A stretch of DNA of 64,000 nt, from positions 403,564 to 467,563 of the forward strand of contig NZ_BOPF01000003.1 in assembly GCF_016863615.1 (NCBI RefSeq), read 5' to 3'. The notes beneath the pieces were generated by a model that was not told the DNA's origin, ran no database searches, and saw nothing but the letters and a program-made list of their open reading frames with translations. Each line of letters opens with the position of its first letter. Within the stretch, counting starts at the first letter, position 1. Origin of the DNA: Virgisporangium aliadipatigenens. Its GTDB lineage: Bacteria > Actinomycetota > Actinomycetes > Mycobacteriales > Micromonosporaceae. Both the position numbers and the translations under genes were made by a program. Below, piece by piece: positions 17,749 to 26,009 of this stretch.

Positions 17749-18381
17749 CTAGTTCTTCAGGAGTTTGGACGCGAGGATGGCGGCCTGGGTGCGCCTTTCC
17801 AGGCCGAGCTTCGCCAGCAGGCTCGACACGTAGTTCTTCACGGTCTTCTCGGCCAGGAACATCCGCTGCGCGATCTCGCGATTGGTCAGCCCCTCGGCGA
17901 TGTGCCCGAGGATCTCGCGTTCCCGGTCGGTCAGGTCGCGCAGCTCGTCCGGCTGCTCCGGCCCGCGCCTGATCCGTTCCAACACACGGGTCGTCACGGC
18001 CGGGTCGAGCAGCGACTGGCCGGCGGCGACCCGGCGCACGGCGTCGATGAGGTCGGTGCCGCGGATCTGCTTGAGCACGTAGCCCGCGGCGCCGGCCATG
18101 ATGGCGGCGAAGAGCGCCTCGTCGTCCTCGTAGGAGGTGAGGATGAGCGCCTTGATGCTGGGGTCGACGGAGCGGATGTCGCGGCACACGTCGATGCCGC
18201 TGCCGTCGGGCAGCCGCCCGTCGAGAACGGCGACGTCGGGGCGCAGTGCCGGGATGCGCGCGGTCGCCTCGACCACGGAACCCGACTCGCCGACCACCTC
18301 GATGTCGCCGTCGCGGGTGAGCAGCTCGCGAAGCCCGTGCCGGACCACCTCGTGGTCGTCGAGCAGAAATACCCGGATCAC
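17749..18381 (-). CDS. DevR/DosR-like NarL-family response regulator
   Basis: 210 aa from GTG 18381 ([17 protein letters not shown]). Receiver domain with acidic pocket D8-D9, phosphoacceptor Asp54 ([10 protein letters not shown], the position used in mycobacterial DosR), Thr near 82 (ILTSYED) and Lys at ~104 (YVLKQIRG). C-terminal LuxR-type HTH ([53 protein letters not shown]) with the recognition-helix pattern of DosR (EKTVKNYVS). It is the likely partner of the kinase at 15530. It is divergent from the phosphoketolase gene with a DosR-box-like palindrome between. Confidence 0.9.
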   Translation of the reverse strand: MIRVFLLDDHEVVRHGLRELLTRDGDIEVVGESGSVVEATARIPALRPDVAVLDGRLPDGSGIDVCRDIRSVDPSIKALILTSYEDDEALFAAIMAGAAGYVLKQIRGTDLIDAVRRVAAGQSLLDPAVTTRVLERIRRGPEQPDELRDLTDREREILGHIAEGLTNREIAQRMFLAEKTVKNYVSSLLAKLGLERRTQAAILASKLLKN

Positions 18382-18441
18382 ATCAACGTTTCTACCCGGT
18401 GCGTCCGACGCCCACCAGCGCGCCGCGCGGACTCGGGACCG

Positions 18442-18463
18442 TTGGCGGGCCGAAAGGGCCCAA
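18442..18463. promoter_or_regulatory. DevR/DosR-box-like palindrome in the devR-xfp intergenic region
   Basis: The core GGGCCGAAAGGGCCC (18447-18461) is flanked by TTGGC and AA. The reverse-complement strand (TTGGGCCCTTTCGGCCCGCC) matches the mycobacterial DosR consensus TTSGGGACTWWAGTCCCSAA at about 14 of 20 positions, including the outer TT, the GGG/CCC blocks and the central TT. It lies ~43 bp upstream of the phosphoketolase start and ~60 bp upstream of the devR-like start. A weaker GGGACC-containing stretch abuts it upstream at about 18435. Confidence 0.55.
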
Positions 18464-18505
18464 TGACCCTGCGCCGTGGCGGTCACTCCCGGAGAATGGA
18501 ATGAC

Positions 18506-20920
18506 ATGAGCATTGCGACTTCCGTCGACGAGGACCTCCGGCACGCGCTCGCCCACCCCGACGATTCCGAGGTCGCCGGGCTCGACGCCTGGTGGCGCGC
18601 CAACAATTACCTGACCATCGGCCAGATCTACCTGCGGGCCAACCCGCTGCTGCGCGAACCGCTCGCGCCCGGGCACATCAAGCCGCGGCTGCTCGGCCAC
18701 TGGGGCACCAGCCCCGGGCTGTCGTTCGTCTACGCGCACGTGTCGCGGCTGATCCGCCGCACCGGCCAGCAGGCGATCTACCTGGCGGGGCCGGGCCACG
18801 GCGGGCCGGCGCTGGTCGCCGCCGGGTACCTGGAGGGCACGTACAGCGCGACCTATCCGGCCGTCCCACAAGACGAGAACGGCATGCTGCGCCTGTTCCG
18901 CCAGTTCTCCAGCCCGGGCGGGATCCCGTCCCACGTGTCGGTCACCACGCCCGGCTCGATCCACGAGGGCGGCGAACTCGGCTACGTGCTGGTGCACGCG
19001 TTCGGGGCGGTGATGGACAACCCGGACCTGCTGGCGATCGCCGTCGTCGGCGACGGGGAGGCCGAGACCGGGCCGCTCGAGGGCTCGTGGAAGGGCGTGT
19101 CGTTCCTGAACCCCGCGCGGGACGGGGCCGTCCTGCCGATCCTGCACCTCAACGGGGCGAAGATCGCCGGGCCGACCGTGCTGGCCCGCAAGGACCCCGA
19201 CGAGGTGCGCGCCCTGCTGCACGGCCACGGCTACGACGTCATCGAGGTCGCCGGGGACGACCTGCCGGGGATGCACCACCGGTTCGCGGCGGCGCTGGCG
19301 CAGGCGTGGGGGCGCATCCGCGACATCCAGCGGGCCGCGCGCTCCGGTTCCTGGGACGGGAGCCGGCCGCGCTGGCCGCTGATCGTGCTGCGCACGCCCA
19401 AGGGGTGGACCGGCCCGGAGTCGGTCGACGGGGTGACCGTGACCGGCACGTGGCGTTCCCATCAGGTGCCGCTGTCGGGAGTGCGGGACAACCCGGCACA
19501 CCTCGAGCTGCTGGAGAAGTGGCTGCGCTCGTACCGCCCCGAGGAACTGTTCGACTCCGCGGGCGCGCCGGTGCCGCTGGTGACCTCCGTCAATCCCGAG
19601 GGCGACCTGCGGATGAGCGCCTCGCCGCACGCCAACGGGGGCGTGCTCACCCGGGATCTCGACCTGCCGGACTTCCGCGACTACGCCGTCGACGTCGACG
19701 CGCCGGCACGCGTGCGCGCCGAGTCGACCCGCAAGCTCGGCGAACTGATGCGCGACGTGTACACCCGCAATCCCGACCGGTTCCGGCTGTTCTGCCCCGA
19801 CGAGACCAACAGCAACCGGCTGGGCGCCGTCTTCGAGGTCTCCGACCGGGCGTTCATGGAACGGACCACGGCCGACGACGTGGCCGTCTCGCGGGACGGG
19901 CGGGTCATGGAGGTGCTCTCCGAGCACAACTGCCACGGCTGGCTGGAGGGGTATACGCTCACCGGGCGGCACGGGATGTTCGCCACGTACGAGGCGTTCG
20001 CGATGGTGAGCGCGTCGCAGACGGTGCAGCACGGCAAGTGGCTGCAGGAGGCGACCCGGCTGCCGTGGCGGGCCCGCGTCCCCAGCCTCAACGTGCTGCT
20101 GACCTCGACCGCGTGGCGCAACGACCACAACGGGTTCTCGCACCAGGGGCCGGGGCTGATCCAGGTCGTGCTGACCCAGCGCGGCGACGTCGCCCGCGTG
20201 TACCTGCCGCCGGACGCCAACTGCCTGCTCTCCGTCGCCGACCACTGCCTGCGGTCGCGTTCGTACATCAACCTCATCGTCATCGACAAGCAGCCGCAGC
20301 TGCAGTGGCTCACGATGGACGAGGCGATCGCGCACACCGCCCGGGGCGCCGGTGTCTGGGAGTGGGCCGGCACCGACGACGGTTCGACCGACCCGGACAT
20401 CGTGCTCGCCTGCGCCGGCGACGTCGTCACGATGGAGACGGTGGCGGCGGCCCAGATCCTCAGGGAGCGGCTGCCCGCGTTGAAGGTGCGGGTCGTCAAC
20501 GTGGTGGACCTGATGACGCTGGTGCGCCCCAAGGACCATCCGCACGGGATGAGCCCCACCCTGTTCACCGAGCTGTTCACGGACAGCGTCGACGTGGTGT
20601 TCGCGTTCCACGGGTACCCGGGTGCGATCCACCAGCTCGTGCACGGGCGGCCCGACGCGGACCGGTTCCGGGTGCGCGGGTTCATCGAGGAGGGCACGAC
20701 GACGACGCCGTTCGACATGACGGTGCGCAACAGGGCGTCGCGGTACCACCTGGTCATGGACGCCATCAACAACGCCCGGCGGCTGCCGCGCGGGGCGGCG
20801 GACCTCAAGGCCTGGTGCGAGGCGCAGCTGGCCCGGCATGAGCAGTACGTGGTGGAACATCTGGAGGACCTGCCGGAGGTCCGGGACTGGGCCCTCGGCG
20901 ACTGGGCCACCAGGGGCTGA
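18506..20920 (+). CDS. xfp: Phosphoketolase (xylulose-5-P/fructose-6-P)
   Basis: 804 aa, full family length. Cleaves xylulose-5-phosphate (and often fructose-6-phosphate) with phosphate to acetyl phosphate and a sugar phosphate, using thiamine diphosphate. Seen: [22 protein letters not shown] and [17 protein letters not shown] (family signatures), [16 protein letters not shown] (ThDP/Mg binding), [15 protein letters not shown] and the C-terminal [23 protein letters not shown]. Start ATG 18506 follows a plausible Shine-Dalgarno (GGAGAATGGA). Paired with an acetate kinase it yields ATP without oxygen; none is in the window. The DevR-box-like site just upstream suggests induction by hypoxia or NO. 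Confidence 0.96.
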   Translation: MSIATSVDEDLRHALAHPDDSEVAGLDAWWRANNYLTIGQIYLRANPLLREPLAPGHIKPRLLGHWGTSPGLSFVYAHVSRLIRRTGQQAIYLAGPGHGGPALVAAGYLEGTYSATYPAVPQDENGMLRLFRQFSSPGGIPSHVSVTTPGSIHEGGELGYVLVHAFGAVMDNPDLLAIAVVGDGEAETGPLEGSWKGVSFLNPARDGAVLPILHLNGAKIAGPTVLARKDPDEVRALLHGHGYDVIEVAGDDLPGMHHRFAAALAQAWGRIRDIQRAARSGSWDGSRPRWPLIVLRTPKGWTGPESVDGVTVTGTWRSHQVPLSGVRDNPAHLELLEKWLRSYRPEELFDSAGAPVPLVTSVNPEGDLRMSASPHANGGVLTRDLDLPDFRDYAVDVDAPARVRAESTRKLGELMRDVYTRNPDRFRLFCPDETNSNRLGAVFEVSDRAFMERTTADDVAVSRDGRVMEVLSEHNCHGWLEGYTLTGRHGMFATYEAFAMVSASQTVQHGKWLQEATRLPWRARVPSLNVLLTSTAWRNDHNGFSHQGPGLIQVVLTQRGDVARVYLPPDANCLLSVADHCLRSRSYINLIVIDKQPQLQWLTMDEAIAHTARGAGVWEWAGTDDGSTDPDIVLACAGDVVTMETVAAAQILRERLPALKVRVVNVVDLMTLVRPKDHPHGMSPTLFTELFTDSVDVVFAFHGYPGAIHQLVHGRPDADRFRVRGFIEEGTTTTPFDMTVRNRASRYHLVMDAINNARRLPRGAADLKAWCEAQLARHEQYVVEHLEDLPEVRDWALGDWATRG

Positions 20921-20950
20921 ACGCCCACCGGGCGGGCCGGGACGGTGGCG

Positions 20951-21682
20951 TCATGCCGCCGCCCGGCCGCACTGCCGGCACGGCTCGCCGGTGCCCTGTC
21001 GCAGCTGCCACGCGAACTGCCGGAACTCCTTGACGGCGATCGTGACCGGGTCGAAGCTCGACGGCCCGACAAAGCCCTGTCCGGGCAGCACCACCGTCTG
21101 GAAGAGCACGTCGGAGAGGATCACCGCGAAGTCGAGCCGGTCGTCGGCGTCGAGCGCGGCGCGCACCGGATCGGCGTCGACCAGCCGGCTGGCCCGCACG
21201 AGCGGCTCCCCGGACCAGCCGTTGTGGTGCCGCTCCACCACTCCGAGGTCCAACGCCACCCGCAGCCGCACGCGGGCCACCTCGTTGACGTGCCGGCGGT
21301 GCTCCCGCAGCCGGGCGGCGAGCCCGACGACGAAGGCGTCGATGACGTGCATGGGCTCGACGATCCGAACCGGCATGAGCAGTCGGATGCCGTCGCCGGT
21401 GTCGGTCAGGGCCAGCGCGTCCAGGTCGAGACCCAGGTAGCGCACCAGGTCGTGCATCATCGCGTACAACTCCGAACGCATCCGGCGTTGACTCTGGTTG
21501 TCGCGTCGCGCGGATGCCGCCATGTCGGTCAGCACGATGGTGTGCAGGCCGCGGCCGTCGACGGGGTGCGCGGCGTAGGTCTCGTGCTCGCTCCGGTCGG
21601 CCGGGATCGTCCGGTCGGGCTGAGCGAAGCCGACGGCCTGGTTGAGCGGCCGTCGCGAAGCGGGAGGGTGTCCGGTGCCCAT
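20951..21682 (-). CDS. Class III nucleotidyl cyclase-fold protein, probably degenerate
   Basis: 243 aa from ATG 21682, preceded by AAGGGAG. The central part resembles the class III adenylate/guanylate cyclase fold: an early VLTDMAASARRDN (first metal Asp), TDTGDGIRLLMP (the GDG turn) and LRVALDLGVVERHHNGWSGEPLVRASRLVDADPV. The second metal Asp and the transition-state Asn/Arg pair are not evident, so activity is doubtful. The C-terminus has a CxxC-like pair (PCRQCGRAAA). It is divergent from an XRE-DUF5753 regulator. Similar cyclase-like proteins beside regulators are common in actinobacteria and remain uncharacterised. Confidence 0.65.
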   Translation of the reverse strand: MGTGHPPASRRPLNQAVGFAQPDRTIPADRSEHETYAAHPVDGRGLHTIVLTDMAASARRDNQSQRRMRSELYAMMHDLVRYLGLDLDALALTDTGDGIRLLMPVRIVEPMHVIDAFVVGLAARLREHRRHVNEVARVRLRVALDLGVVERHHNGWSGEPLVRASRLVDADPVRAALDADDRLDFAVILSDVLFQTVVLPGQGFVGPSSFDPVTIAVKEFRQFAWQLRQGTGEPCRQCGRAAA

Positions 21683-21822
21683 TGAAGACTCCCTTGTGAG
21701 GCGGTCAGCGCCGCGGCCCGCGCCGATGCGTCGCGGCGGCTGACGAGTCGACCGGTCAGGATCGACCAACTCCTATTGGGTCTGTCCAGAATGAACGAGA
21801 GCAGGCTTTGCGTGTAGCTGTA

Positions 21823-21836
21823 CTGCAACATTGCAG
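21823..21836. promoter_or_regulatory. Perfect palindrome CTGCAA-N2-TTGCAG in divergent promoter region
   Basis: CTGCAACATTGCAG is a perfect 6+6 inverted repeat in the 240-bp, comparatively AT-rich gap between the cyclase-fold gene and the XRE-DUF5753 regulator. A related GCACAGTTCGCTGTAC follows ~20 bp downstream. It is a candidate binding site for the XRE protein. Confidence 0.45.
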
Positions 21837-21922
21837 GCAGAATTTTTTGCACAGTTCGCTGTACGATTTCGTTCAGGTTGTCCCGCCGTATCGCAAGCGA
21901 TGCTGCTGCGTTGGAAGGTGCG

Positions 21923-22783
21923 ATGGACCGATACTCACCGTCCAGCCGAGAGCGGCGCCTGGCCGATGAGCTGCGGACTCTGCGCGAGGCCGCGGGCCTC
22001 ACCGGCAAGGACGCCGCCGACCGGCTGGGCTGGTCCCCGTCCAAGGTGTCGCGCATCGAGAGCGCGAGGGTCGGCATCTCGGCCGAAGATCTGGCACGTT
22101 CGCTGGAGCTGTACGACGCGTCCCCGGCGCAGGCCGAGCGGCTGAGCAGGACGGCCGAGTCCGCCCGTTCCAAGGGCTGGTGGGAGCCGTTCGCGGACCT
22201 GCTGACGGCCGACTACACCAACCTGATCAGGCTGGAGGCCGGTTCGCGGGCCGTCGATGCCTACTGCGCGGTGGTGCCGCACGCGTTGCTGCAGACCCCG
22301 GGCTACGCGGAGACCGTCATCTGTTCCTCCCGGGCGAAGCCGTCCGACCTGGAGTTCCAGCGCCGGGTCGACATGCACCGCCGGCGGCAGAATCTCCTGC
22401 GCGAGGACGGGCAGGTCCGGTTCTCGGCGGTGATCGACGAGTCGGTGTTCCACCGGCTGCTGCCCGACCCGGCGGTCCTGCGGGCGCAGTTCACCCGCCT
22501 GGCGGAGCTCGCCGAGTGGCCCAACGTCCGGATCCAGGTGCTGCCGTTCGGCGCCGGGCTGCCGCCGGTGACGGCGGGCTCGTTCTGCATCCTGGAGTCC
22601 GAGGCGACGGGCCTGGCCGACGTCGTCTACCTGGAGAACAAGACCCGCGCCTTCTTCGTGGACGCGGAAAGGGAGGTCTACCTCTACACGCAGGACTACA
22701 CGATGCTGCAGGAAATGGCGCTGCCGCCGGACGAGTCGTTGGACTACATGCGGCGGGCCGCCGCCTCCGTGGGTAGTGCGTGA
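21923..22783 (+). CDS. XRE-family regulator with DUF5753
   Basis: 286 aa from ATG 21923 (Shine-Dalgarno GGAAGG 4 nt upstream). N-terminal Cro/CI HTH (~10-65; LADELRTLREAAGLTGKDAADRLGWSPSKVSRIESARVGISAEDL), then the ~180-aa DUF5753 ligand-like domain (AYCAVVPHALLQTPGYAETVI; WPNVRIQVLPFGAGLPPVTAGSFCILE; VVYLENKTRAFFVD). In actinobacteria such proteins often act with small DUF397 partners (BldB/WhiJ-like systems). None is adjacent here. The next gene, an aldo/keto reductase, starts 37 nt later and is probably co-transcribed. Confidence 0.9.
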   Translation: MDRYSPSSRERRLADELRTLREAAGLTGKDAADRLGWSPSKVSRIESARVGISAEDLARSLELYDASPAQAERLSRTAESARSKGWWEPFADLLTADYTNLIRLEAGSRAVDAYCAVVPHALLQTPGYAETVICSSRAKPSDLEFQRRVDMHRRRQNLLREDGQVRFSAVIDESVFHRLLPDPAVLRAQFTRLAELAEWPNVRIQVLPFGAGLPPVTAGSFCILESEATGLADVVYLENKTRAFFVDAEREVYLYTQDYTMLQEMALPPDESLDYMRRAAASVGSA

Positions 22784-22820
22784 GCCCGCCGGACTCCGGC
22801 ACGTGAACGAAGAAGGAATC

Positions 22821-23816
22821 GTGCAACGTCGCACACTACGGCTGGGCGGTCCTGAGGTCTCCGCCATCGGCCTCGGCTGCATGCCCATGTCCGAGTTCTA
22901 CGGACCCGCCGACGAGGCGTCCTGCATCAGGGCCGTCCGGCGGGCGGTCGACCTCGGTGTCACCCTGATCGACACCGCGCCCTCGTACGGCGCGAGCCGG
23001 TACGGCCCCGCGGCCAACGAGGAGATAGTCGCCCGGGCCCTGAAGGGCCGGCGCGATCGGGTGCTGCTGGCGACCAAGGTCGGCTTCGTGAAGGCCCGCG
23101 GCGGGTGGACCGTCCGCAACACCCCGGCCTTCATCCGGCGTTCGATCGACGAGTCGCTCACCCGGCTGAAGGTCGACCACGTCGACATCTACTACCTCCA
23201 CCGCCGCGACCCGAGGGTGCCGCTGGAGGACGTCATCGACGCGATGGCCGGGCTCGTGGCGGCGGGGAAGGTGCGCCGCCTGGGCCTGTCCGAGGTCGGT
23301 GCCGAGACCCTCCGGCAGGCCGAGAAGATCCACCCGATCGCCGTGCTCCAGACGGAGTACTCCCTGCTCAGCCGGCACATCGAGGACTCGGTGCTCCCCG
23401 TCGCGCGGGAGCTGGGCATCGGCGTCGTGGCGTACGCGCCGCTCGGCCGCGCCCTGCTCGCCGACGGGCTGACCTCGCTGGACGGGCTGGCGCCGACCGA
23501 CCTGCGGCGTTCCCAGCCGCGCTTCCAGGGCGGCAACCTGTCGCACAACCTCGCCCTGGTCGGCCGGCTGCGTGCGCTCGCCGCCGAGTGGGGCCGCACC
23601 CCGGCCCAACTCGCCCTCGCCTGGCTGCTGAGCAAGGGCGCGGACATCGTGCCCATCCCGAGCACCCGGCGGGTGCGGCACGTCGAGGAGAACGTCGCGG
23701 CGACCCGCATCGCGCTGACCGCCGAACAGGTGGCGTCGCTGGAGGCGGCGTGCGACCCGAGCCAGGTGCTCGGGGCGCGCAACAGTTCGGCCGGAATGGC
23801 CCTCATGGAGTGCTGA
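22821..23816 (+). CDS. Aldo/keto reductase
   Basis: 331 aa (alpha/beta)8-barrel NADPH-dependent reductase. Catalytic tetrad: Asp51 (LIDTA), Tyr56 (PSYG), Lys86 (ATKVGF) and His127 (YYLHRRD). Cofactor-binding C-terminal region IPSTRRVRHVEENVAA is present. Start GTG 22821 was preferred because AAGAAGGA precedes it and the family homology (RTLRLGGPEVSAIGLGCMPMS) starts at once; in-frame GTGs at 22776 and 22803 would add up to 15 residues. Resembles the AKR13-type general stress reductases. Substrate unknown. Confidence 0.9.
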   Translation: MQRRTLRLGGPEVSAIGLGCMPMSEFYGPADEASCIRAVRRAVDLGVTLIDTAPSYGASRYGPAANEEIVARALKGRRDRVLLATKVGFVKARGGWTVRNTPAFIRRSIDESLTRLKVDHVDIYYLHRRDPRVPLEDVIDAMAGLVAAGKVRRLGLSEVGAETLRQAEKIHPIAVLQTEYSLLSRHIEDSVLPVARELGIGVVAYAPLGRALLADGLTSLDGLAPTDLRRSQPRFQGGNLSHNLALVGRLRALAAEWGRTPAQLALAWLLSKGADIVPIPSTRRVRHVEENVAATRIALTAEQVASLEAACDPSQVLGARNSSAGMALMEC

Positions 23817-23828
23817 CGGGCCGCCCGC

Positions 23829-23960
23829 TCACCGGTCCGAGGGCGGGCCGGTGCGGCGCCAGATGATCGCCATCCCGATCGCGAGCACGGTCAGGGCGGC
23901 GACCGCGATGCCCATCTTGATGAGCCGGTCGATCAGCAGGTGGTGCAGGAGGTCGTTCAT
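23829..23960 (-). CDS. 43-aa single-pass membrane protein
   Basis: A very small ORF starting at ATG 23960, whose start overlaps the stop of the upstream 60-aa gene (ATGA), so it is translationally coupled to it. It has a short amphipathic N-terminus (MNDLLHHLLIDRLIK), a transmembrane helix (MGIAVAALTVLAIGMAIIW) and a short basic tail (RRTGPPSDR). Good codon bias and the coupled overlap argue it is real. Function unknown; with its neighbour it forms a two-subunit mini-membrane-protein operon under TetR. Confidence 0.65.
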   Translation of the reverse strand: MNDLLHHLLIDRLIKMGIAVAALTVLAIGMAIIWRRTGPPSDR

Positions 23961-24139
23961 CGGCGGCGCTCCAGCCAGCGGGCGAGGAGCGCCTCGGCGA
24001 CCGGCGCCACCTGATCGATGAGGGAGATGCCCCGCCGGCGCATCGCCAGGGCGACGCCGAAGGCGACGAGGGCGAGCACCACCAGTCCGGCCGCGATCAG
24101 CGCGAACCGCAGGAGCAACAGGTCCAGGACGGTTTCCAC
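23957..24139 (-). CDS. 60-aa membrane protein, TetR-linked
   Basis: 60 aa from GTG 24139 (METVLDLLLLRFALIAAG), chosen because GGGGG lies 7 nt upstream; an in-frame GTG at 24163 would start inside the operator. One transmembrane helix (~8-34, LLLLRFALIAAGLVVLALVAFGVALA) is followed by a basic amphipathic tail (MRRRGISLIDQVAPVAEALLARWLERRR). It overlaps by 4 nt the next 43-aa membrane protein and is divergent from a TetR regulator across two palindromic operators. Function unknown. Confidence 0.7.
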   Translation of the reverse strand: METVLDLLLLRFALIAAGLVVLALVAFGVALAMRRRGISLIDQVAPVAEALLARWLERRR

Positions 24140-24157
24140 CGCGATACCCCCTTTATT

Positions 24158-24173
24158 TATCACGGGTGTGATA
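24158..24173. promoter_or_regulatory. TetR operator 1
   Basis: TATCACGGGTGTGATA, the near-perfect copy (one mismatch between half sites TATCAC/GTGATA extended by one base) of the operator at 24186. The centres are 28 bp apart. It covers the region upstream of the small membrane-protein gene. Confidence 0.75.
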
Positions 24174-24185
24174 CTTCCCGGACGG

Positions 24186-24201
24186 TATCACAGGTGTGAT
24201 A
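24186..24201. promoter_or_regulatory. TetR operator 2
   Basis: TATCACAGGTGTGATA is a perfect palindrome (TATCACA-GG-TGTGATA) ending 12 nt before the GTG start of the TetR gene. It overlaps the likely -10 region, so binding should repress both divergent genes. Confidence 0.8.
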
Positions 24202-24212
24202 AAACGTGGGGC

Positions 24213-24833
24213 GTGCCCAAGCAGGTCGACCCCGACGCCCGGCGTGCCGACGTCGTCGACGCGCTCTTCCGCGTGGCCCTGCGCGAGGGGCTCCCGCGCG
24301 TCTCGCTGCGCACCGTCGCCGCCGAGGCGGAGCTGAACATCGGCTCGCTGCGGCACTACTTCGCGAGCCAGCCCGAGCTGATGCGCTTCGCCATGAGCGC
24401 GATGCTCGACCGGGTCGCCGCCCGGCTGATGCGCCGCGTCGCGGCGGCGGCCGAGGCGGGGGACGACCCGGAGGCGTTGCGCGCCCGGGCCGTGGAGATG
24501 TTCGGGGAGTTGCTGCCGCTGGACGACGCGCGGCGCGCCGAGCTGATGATCTTCCTGGACTTCAGCGCCGCCGCCCGTACCGATCCCGACCTCGCCGACC
24601 TGGCCCGCACCGCCGCGCGCGGCGCCCGGGCGCTCGTGCGGCGGGTCCTCGGGCGGCTCGCGCGCGCCGGGGCGATCCGGTCGGACGTCGACCTCGACCT
24701 GGAGACCGAACGCCTCACCGCCCTGCTCGACGGCCTCGGCGTCAACGCCGCACTGCACCCGGATCTCGTCGACGCCGACACCTGTCTCGCCGTCGTGCGC
24801 ACCCACCTGCGCCACCTCGCCCCGCCGCCCTGA
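24213..24833 (+). CDS. TetR-family transcriptional regulator
   Basis: 206 aa from GTG 24213. N-terminal TetR HTH (~10-57; VVDALFRVALREGLPRVSLRTVAAEAELNIGSLRHYFASQPELM) and an all-helical ligand-binding half of the BetI/TetR_C_6 style. Very short spacing between the operator and the start suggests a leaderless transcript. The two identical-type palindromes at 24158-24201 are its probable operators. The regulated genes are then itself and the two tiny membrane proteins on the other strand. Confidence 0.9.
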   Translation: MPKQVDPDARRADVVDALFRVALREGLPRVSLRTVAAEAELNIGSLRHYFASQPELMRFAMSAMLDRVAARLMRRVAAAAEAGDDPEALRARAVEMFGELLPLDDARRAELMIFLDFSAAARTDPDLADLARTAARGARALVRRVLGRLARAGAIRSDVDLDLETERLTALLDGLGVNAALHPDLVDADTCLAVVRTHLRHLAPPP

Positions 24834-24878
24834 GCGCGGTCGCGGTCCCGATGAGGTGCCCCGGTTAGGCTGAGGCGC

Positions 24879-26009
24879 ATGATCAATGCCGTCGTGATGC
24901 CGAATCCGGGCGCCCCGCTGGAGACGCGCGCGTTCGACCGTCCCGCGCTCGAGCCGGGTGCGATCCTGCTGCGCACGCTCGGCAGCGAGGTCTGCGGCAC
25001 CGACGGCCACCTGTGGAAGGGCCAGCTCGCCGGCGTGCCCTACCCGATCATTCCGGGGCACGTGAGCGTCGGCGAGATCGCGGCGTTCGGGCCGGGGGAG
25101 CCGCCGCGCGACGTCGACGGCGCGCCGCTGCGGGTCGGGCAGACGGTGACGTTCCTCGACGTGTACGGCACCTGCGGGCGGTGCTGGTACTGCACGGTGG
25201 GCAAGGCGAGCACGCGCTGCCCGTACCGGAAGGTGTACGGGGTCACCATGTCGGCCGACGACGGGCTGTACGGCGGCTGGGCCGAGTACATCCATCTCCG
25301 GCCGGGTGTGCACGTGGTGCCGCTGCCGGACGGGTTCGCGTGGCGGGCGTTCCTCGCCGGCGGGTGCGGGATGCCGACGGCGCTGCACGCGGTGTCGCTG
25401 GGGGAGATCGCGTTCGGCGACACCGTGCTCGTGCAGGGCGCCGGGCCGGTCGGGCTGTGCGCGGCGGTCCTCGCCCAGTTGCGCGGCGCGGGGCAGGTCA
25501 TCGTCGTCGGCGGGCCGGACGTGCGGCTCGCCGCGGCGCGCCGGTTCGGGGCCGACCTGGTGCTCGACATCGCGACGCTCGCCGAGAGCGAACGCCTACA
25601 GGCCGTCCGGGAGGTCACCGGCGGGCGGGGCGCGGACGTGACCATCGAGGCGACCGGGGTGCCGTCGGCGGTTCCCGAGGGGATGCGGCTCACCCGCGAC
25701 GCCGGCCGGTACGTGGTCGTGGGTCAGTACACCGACGCGGGCACGGCGACGTTCAACCCGCACCTGGACCTCAACAAGAAGCACCTCGACGTGCGCGGCT
25801 GCTGGGGCAGCGACGCCGGGCACGTGTACCGGTCGGTCCGGGTGATGGCACGCTACGCCGCGCAGTTCCCGTGGACGGAGCTGATCAGCCGTGAGTACGG
25901 GCTCGACGAGGCGCAGCGGGCGTTGGCGGACGTCGCGGCGCAGCGCGTGGTCAAGGCCTTGATCGTGCCCGCACGAGACGGAACAGCGCCCGCGCCATCC
26001 GCGGCGTGA
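24879..26009 (+). CDS. Zinc-dependent medium-chain alcohol dehydrogenase
   Basis: 376 aa MDR enzyme. Catalytic zinc ligands: Cys39 (EVCGTDGHLW) and His in PGHVSVGEI. Structural zinc cysteines in CGRCWYCTVGKASTRC, with the second pair spaced wider than in yeast-type ADHs. Rossmann motif VLVQGAGPVGLCAAVLA with an acidic-free second strand (VVGGPDVRL). C-terminal ~20 residues (IVPARDGTAPAPSAA) are unusual, and their coding bases overlap by 59 nt the 3' end of the convergent GH3 gene. Substrate unknown. Confidence 0.9.
   Translation: MINAVVMPNPGAPLETRAFDRPALEPGAILLRTLGSEVCGTDGHLWKGQLAGVPYPIIPGHVSVGEIAAFGPGEPPRDVDGAPLRVGQTVTFLDVYGTCGRCWYCTVGKASTRCPYRKVYGVTMSADDGLYGGWAEYIHLRPGVHVVPLPDGFAWRAFLAGGCGMPTALHAVSLGEIAFGDTVLVQGAGPVGLCAAVLAQLRGAGQVIVVGGPDVRLAAARRFGADLVLDIATLAESERLQAVREVTGGRGADVTIEATGVPSAVPEGMRLTRDAGRYVVVGQYTDAGTATFNPHLDLNKKHLDVRGCWGSDAGHVYRSVRVMARYAAQFPWTELISREYGLDEAQRALADVAAQRVVKALIVPARDGTAPAPSAA

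Noticed and set aside
20921..20950. Weak hairpin CCACCG/CGGTGG between convergent phosphoketolase and cyclase-fold genes
   Set aside because: Only 6 bp with a bulge; not reported as a terminator.
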